Source of the DNA: a virus | DNA: 37,209 nt | Reading direction: 5' to 3' (one strand) | Virus record (IMG/VR): IMGVR_UViG_3300009499_000004 | Coordinates: 1 to 37,209 of that record | In this document: positions 35,850 to 37,209 of the stretch, one piece after another | Numbering within the stretch: position 1 is the first letter of the stretch | How the letters are laid out: each line of letters starts with the position of its first letter | Position numbers and translations under genes: made by a program | The notes under the pieces: model-generated | Told to the model about the DNA's origin: nothing | What the model saw: the letters and a program-made list of their open reading frames with translations, nothing else | Database searches by the model: none

Positions 35850-35950
35850 TGGATTACAAGCACAGCATCTTCTCTCTTTGGGTCTTCGGGCTGCCTTACT
35901 GTGTTTTCCTCCTCGTATGCGTCTGGAAGAATAGGAAGAGGAAGCCATGA
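35846..35950 (+). CDS. 34-residue single-pass membrane peptide
   Basis: ATG 35846 (or 35849) overlaps the previous stop. The sequence has one hydrophobic stretch (HSIFSLWVFGLPYCVFLLVC) and a basic C-terminus (VWKNRKRKP), an N-out or N-in small membrane peptide. Its stop overlaps the next ATG. Small size and coupling favour a real gene. Function unknown; an auxiliary lysis role is possible. Confidence 0.55.
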   Translation: MMDYKHSIFSLWVFGLPYCVFLLVCVWKNRKRKP

Positions 35951-36333
35951 GCGACGCCAATCCCCTCGATAGCCTGCTGAACAAGGCTGCGGACGAGCTA
36001 CTGCGGCGGGTCGAGGACTTCCCCGAGGCGGCCCAGCCGGTGGGTGGGGTCCGACTCACACCTGACCAGCAGTTACAGGGATACAGGCGCATCAGGGAGG
36101 ACCCCCAGGCTCTGCTGAAGGTCATCCAGGACCAGGGGGAGCGTGAGGCGGTCAGGTACGTGCGGGCTATGGAGAAGCTACTGGAGACGAGACAGGAGCA
36201 GGTAGATGCCACTACAGCAGGGCTACCAGGGCTACTCGAGGAGTCCCCTGGGGGACAACATCCTGGGCCAGTATCGGCAGCAGGTCTTGGCACGGTTGGA
36301 GGCAGCGTCCCGCAGGGGAGCGCCCCAGAGTGA
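35947..36333 (+). CDS. Hypothetical protein, 128 residues
   Basis: ATGA-coupled. Helical first 80 residues (DSLLNKAADELLRRVEDFPE; AMEKLLETRQEQVDATTAGL), and a Gly/Pro/Ser-rich end that overlaps the next gene by 128 bases in another frame. Likely a small virion or assembly protein located near the portal. No family recognised. Confidence 0.6.
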   Translation: MSDANPLDSLLNKAADELLRRVEDFPEAAQPVGGVRLTPDQQLQGYRRIREDPQALLKVIQDQGEREAVRYVRAMEKLLETRQEQVDATTAGLPGLLEESPGGQHPGPVSAAGLGTVGGSVPQGSAPE

Positions 36334-37209
36334 GATAAGACGCCTACAGGCTGAGCTGAGGGCGATAGACGCAGCGGCGCCGGCAGTCGGCCCGCCGATG
36401 GGCGCACCCGCTGGCGTTCCGACGCCTCCACCGTCACCACCAATGCCGGGAATGCCAGCCACGCCCACGCCCACGCGCACGCCGTATCCCACGGGCACGC
36501 GGCTCCCGGCCTTCGCCGCACCTATGGGCACGCCACAGCCAACCTTTGCCGCGCCTCCAGGCGTAGGGAAGCAGCCGATTTCCTGGCTGGACCCCTATGC
36601 GCCTGGGCTAGGGCCGCAGCCACCCGCACCGATTTCCTTTCCTGGTGGCGGAGGCGGAGTGGGCGCTGGCGGAATCGGGCAGGAGATTACACCACTCACG
36701 TATGCCCCCTGGGAGTACGCTGCCATGACGCCAGAGCAGCGGTTGCGCTACATCGAGCTTGCGTCTGGTGGAGGCCCGCCGACAGCACCGACCTGGTATC
36801 AGCAGGAGCAGGTGCGGCTTGCGGACGAACGGGCAGCGTACCAGCGGATGCAGGACCTCATGGGCTTGGCCGCTGGCCGGCAACCGAGCTGGCTTCAGAG
36901 GGAGCAGATGGGGCTCTCACGGGAGGAGTTCGCATGGCAGCAGCAGCAGGCGCAACTCGCACAGCAGCTCGCCCAGCAGAAGTTCGGATTGAGCCAGCAG
37001 CAGTTTGCAGGCCAACAGGAGTATCAGCAGCAGAGCCTCGCCCAGGCGCGGATGATAGCCCTGCAGCAGCTTGCTCAGGCGCAGCGAGAGCTGGCTGCCG
37101 CGATCGGGGGCCAGGTCGCTGGGATACAGGCCCAGACGTGGGCACAGGGCCTCCCCCACGAGTTGCCCAGGGGGACGCAGTTCGCACCAGGGATGGGGCC
37201 TGCTGGCCC
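36206..37209 (+). CDS. Gln/Pro-rich virion protein (N-terminal part; continues to base 256 of the circle)
   Basis: ATG 36206 after GACAGGAGCAGG. The protein is 378 residues when joined across the contig ends. N-terminus MPLQQGYQGYSRSPLGDNIL then a helix; residues about 60-150 are Pro/Gly/Thr-rich and contain RLPAFA; a Gln-rich helical region follows (QQQQAQLAQQLAQQKFGLSQ...), which resembles the repeat zone of the protein at 786-2138. It overlaps the upstream gene by 128 bases. Likely an internal or ejection protein. No known family recognised. Confidence 0.8.
   Translation, partial: MPLQQGYQGYSRSPLGDNILGQYRQQVLARLEAASRRGAPQSEIRRLQAELRAIDAAAPAVGPPMGAPAGVPTPPPSPPMPGMPATPTPTRTPYPTGTRLPAFAAPMGTPQPTFAAPPGVGKQPISWLDPYAPGLGPQPPAPISFPGGGGGVGAGGIGQEITPLTYAPWEYAAMTPEQRLRYIELASGGGPPTAPTWYQQEQVRLADERAAYQRMQDLMGLAAGRQPSWLQREQMGLSREEFAWQQQQAQLAQQLAQQKFGLSQQQFAGQQEYQQQSLAQARMIALQQLAQAQRELAAAIGGQVAGIQAQTWAQGLPHELPRGTQFAPGMGPAG
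37087..37209. repeat. Terminal direct repeat, right copy
   Basis: Identical to bases 1-123; see the left copy. It lies inside the Gln-rich virion gene, so both contig ends sit within one reading frame. Confidence 0.95.

Overview
The window is a complete, circularly permuted bacteriophage genome cut open at an arbitrary point. The first 123 bases (1-123) reappear exactly as the last 123 (37087-37209), and the gene entering at base 2 is the continuation of the gene leaving at 37209. The circle is therefore 37,086 bp. It is GC-rich (about 60% by eye), very compact, almost entirely on one strand, and full of ATGA/GTGA start-stop overlaps and strong Shine-Dalgarno (SD) sites. No tape measure, tail tube or tail assembly frameshift is visible. 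A portal, an adaptor, a nozzle-like protein and several fibres are present, so the virion is probably podovirus-like. The host cannot be named. A family-4 holin, a glycoside-hydrolase-type lysin and two perfectly spaced sigma70-type promoters suggest a bacterial host, possibly Gram-positive-like.

Layout: 31.3-33.2 kb holds a VRR-NUC nuclease, small terminase and large terminase behind a consensus promoter. 33.2 kb through the ends to 10.1 kb holds the portal, small accessory genes, two Gln/Pro-rich putative internal virion proteins, a nucleoside deoxyribosyltransferase-like gene, a GT2 glycosyltransferase and a 1910-residue polyvalent/ejection-type protein. 10.2-19.5 kb holds scaffold, HK97-type capsid, decoration protein, adaptor, a mini ADP-ribosyltransferase-like gene, nozzle, fibres, a GH-A-like lysin and a holin. 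19.5-20.9 kb is the only leftward segment: a lipoprotein coupled to a 38-residue membrane peptide, and an XRE repressor facing a Cro-like gene across overlapping divergent promoters. 20.9-31.3 kb is the early region: HNH-AP2 endonuclease, zinc-ribbon proteins, Bet annealase, SbcD and SbcC, a Gp37/DUF5131 protein, a lone OmpR-type winged helix, and a replication initiator carrying a candidate origin inside its coding sequence.

Three sequence patterns go beyond ordinary annotation. (1) At least six accessory genes are bracketed by short direct repeats; in five of these the repeat is a second copy of the last codons of the gene upstream, as if single-gene cassettes had been inserted at gene 3' ends while regenerating that end. 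(2) A 24-bp element containing a perfect hairpin occurs four times at gene boundaries. (3) The peptide motif (R/A)LPAFA recurs five times in three otherwise different virion proteins, spelled with different codons each time. The phage has a lysogeny-type switch but no recognisable integrase or partition gene.
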